A DNA stretch of 64,000 bases from NCBI RefSeq assembly GCF_023703795.1, contig NZ_CP098518.1, positions 3,038,001-3,102,000 of the forward strand, written 5' to 3'. Source of the stretch: Haloplanus sp. HW8-1 (GTDB lineage Archaea > Halobacteriota > Halobacteria > Halobacteriales > Haloferacaceae). The notes under the pieces were generated by a model. That model was not told the DNA's origin and did no database searches. It was given only the letters and a program-made list of their open reading frames with translations. A program made the position numbers and the translations under genes. Numbering within the stretch: the stretch's first letter is position 1; every line of letters begins with the position of its first letter. Shown piece by piece: positions 63,186 through 64,000 of this stretch.

Positions 63186-64000
63186 TCACAGGTCGTAGGT
63201 CTCCCCGTCGACGGCGAGGGGTTCGGCGAAGGCCTCCTCGGCGGGATAGAAGTGCGCGAGGTGGACCAGTCGGGTCCGATCGGTGTCGAGTTCGGCCGCC
63301 AGTTCCAGCGCCCCCTCGCGGGTCATGTGTTTCGTGCCGAAGGTGCGGGGGACGCCCTCGGCGTTCCGGTGTGAACCACCGTGTGGGTGGTGTTCGCACA
63401 GCGACGCCGGAACGATGGCGTCCGCCAACAGGAGGTCGGCTCCGGCGAGGGCCGCCCGCGACTCGTCGGGGATGTCGAAACTCGTGTCGCCGGTGAGCGC
63501 GCATTTCGCGCCCGTCTCTGGATCCTCGACGACGACGCCGTAACACAGGAGCGGGGGATGATCCACGGGGACGAACCGCACGTCGAGCCCACAGATCCGG
63601 ACCCGTTCGTGAGGGGCGTGGTCGTGGACGCTCACCCGATCCAAGTAGTCGTACTTTCGGCGGATCGTCTCGGCGACGCTCTCCCCGGTGGCCGGATCGA
63701 CGACGTCCGTCGCGTGGACGGGCAGGTCGTCGAACAGGCGGTAGGCGTTGCCGAGGCCGTCGAGGTGGTCGAAGTGGATGTGGGTCACCAGGGCCGCGTC
63801 CGGGAGCGGAACGTCCTGTGTGAGAAACTGGTGGCGAAAATCGGGGCTACAGTCGACCAGCAGCGACTCGCCGGTCCGGTCGTTCTCGACGTGGACCGAG
63901 AAGCGTGAGCGTTCGACGCCACGGGCAGTGGCACGTTCACAGGTGGTACAGTCACAGCCGACGGTCGGGGTGCCGGTCGTGTCGCCGGTGCCGAGGAGCG
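63186..64000 (-). CDS. PhnP-like MBL-fold hydrolase (5' end outside window)
   Basis: At least 271 residues; the coding frame is open to the right edge, so the start is beyond 64000. The N-terminal part seen reads L-L-G-T-G-D-T-T-G-T-P-T-V-G-C-D-C-T-T-C, the hallmark of PhnP-like phosphoribosyl cyclic phosphodiesterases with a structural zinc site. The catalytic T-H-I-H-F-D-H-L-D-G follows, then T-G-D-T-S-F and L-A-H-F near the C-terminus. PhnP hydrolyses a cyclic phosphoribose in phosphonate use; archaeal relatives may act on other cyclic phosphates. The internal ATG at 63788 is not the real start. Confidence 0.85.
   Translation of the reverse strand, partial: LLGTGDTTGTPTVGCDCTTCERATARGVERSRFSVHVENDRTGESLLVDCSPDFRHQFLTQDVPLPDAALVTHIHFDHLDGLGNAYRLFDDLPVHATDVVDPATGESVAETIRRKYDYLDRVSVHDHAPHERVRICGLDVRFVPVDHPPLLCYGVVVEDPETGAKCALTGDTSFDIPDESRAALAGADLLLADAIVPASLCEHHPHGGSHRNAEGVPRTFGTKHMTREGALELAAELDTDRTRLVHLAHFYPAEEAFAEPLAVDGETYDL

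Noticed and set aside
63186-63788. A complete 200-aa MBL protein starting at 63788
   Set aside because: The frame continues upstream with the PhnP-type LLGTG and CDCTTC motifs to the window edge, so 63788 is internal.

Overview
The window is a stretch of a haloarchaeal (class Halobacteria) chromosome. The evidence is high GC, strongly acidic proteins, an rRNA operon in the order 16S - tRNA-Ala - 23S - 5S - tRNA-Cys, archaeal TATA boxes about 25 nt upstream of many start codons (leaderless transcripts), tandem CetZ tubulins, coenzyme F420 enzymes, a Kae1-Bud32 fusion and an aIF2-gamma/Rpo7/Spt4/S24e cluster. The species cannot be fixed from this sequence. I see no transposase, integrase, phage gene or CRISPR array.

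Layout. 1-4010: 3' end of 16S, ITS with tRNA-Ala, 23S with a bulge-helix-bulge processing stem, a tRNA-like element abutting 5S, and tRNA-Cys. 4105-5884: a small lower-GC island with a nucleotidyltransferase-like pair and a SWIM zinc-finger protein. 6394-9994: a membrane protein facing two tandem CetZ genes. 10036-19421: ABC exporter, LOV-PAS histidine kinase, zinc alcohol dehydrogenase, AAA ATPase, NhaP-TrkA antiporter and an MBL hydrolase. 19509-27014: translation and ribosome biogenesis (SerRS, Tsr3, Nog1-type GTPase, EngB) mixed with membrane proteins and a folate enzyme. 27028-33046: a dehydrogenase, a NUDIX-eIF2B fusion, a phosphoesterase, and the F420 pair cofE and mer. 33047-37377: mutS-mutL operon. 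38046-46095: site-2 protease, PitA (chlorite dismutase-like), acyltransferase, sugar dehydrogenase, Nmad3-like protein, a catalytically dead M48-like membrane protein and tRNA-Gly; this part carries two inverted copies of a hairpin repeat and a 17-bp minisatellite. 46187-49167: nadE, DUF7114-like protein, tRNA-Thr, Hsp20. 49714-53144: a complete ECF-type uptake system. 53190-54652: comB and a PHP phosphoesterase. 54905-61130: an overlapping 36-aa ORF/PIN-like pair, RdgB, then the aIF2-gamma - PIN - rpo7 - spt4 - dephospho-CoA kinase - rps24e - kae1/bud32 information-processing cluster. 61131-64000: small conserved haloarchaeal genes, a DUF5787 protein with nuclease-like motifs and a truncated PhnP-like hydrolase.

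Genes that plausibly work together: mutS with mutL (4-bp overlap); the two CetZ genes; the three ECF genes; comB with the PHP gene; cofE with mer (cofactor synthesis and use); and the translation/transcription cluster at 56217-61130. Most is core haloarchaeal genome. The accessory-looking parts are the 4.1-5.9 kb island, the repeat-bearing stretch at 39.8-46.1 kb and the ECF operon. The best candidates for something undescribed are the paired hairpin repeats, the nucleotidyltransferase/small-protein pair, the ECF system of unknown substrate, the 36-aa/PIN-like pair and the DUF5787 protein. All identifications come from reading the sequence; no database search was run.
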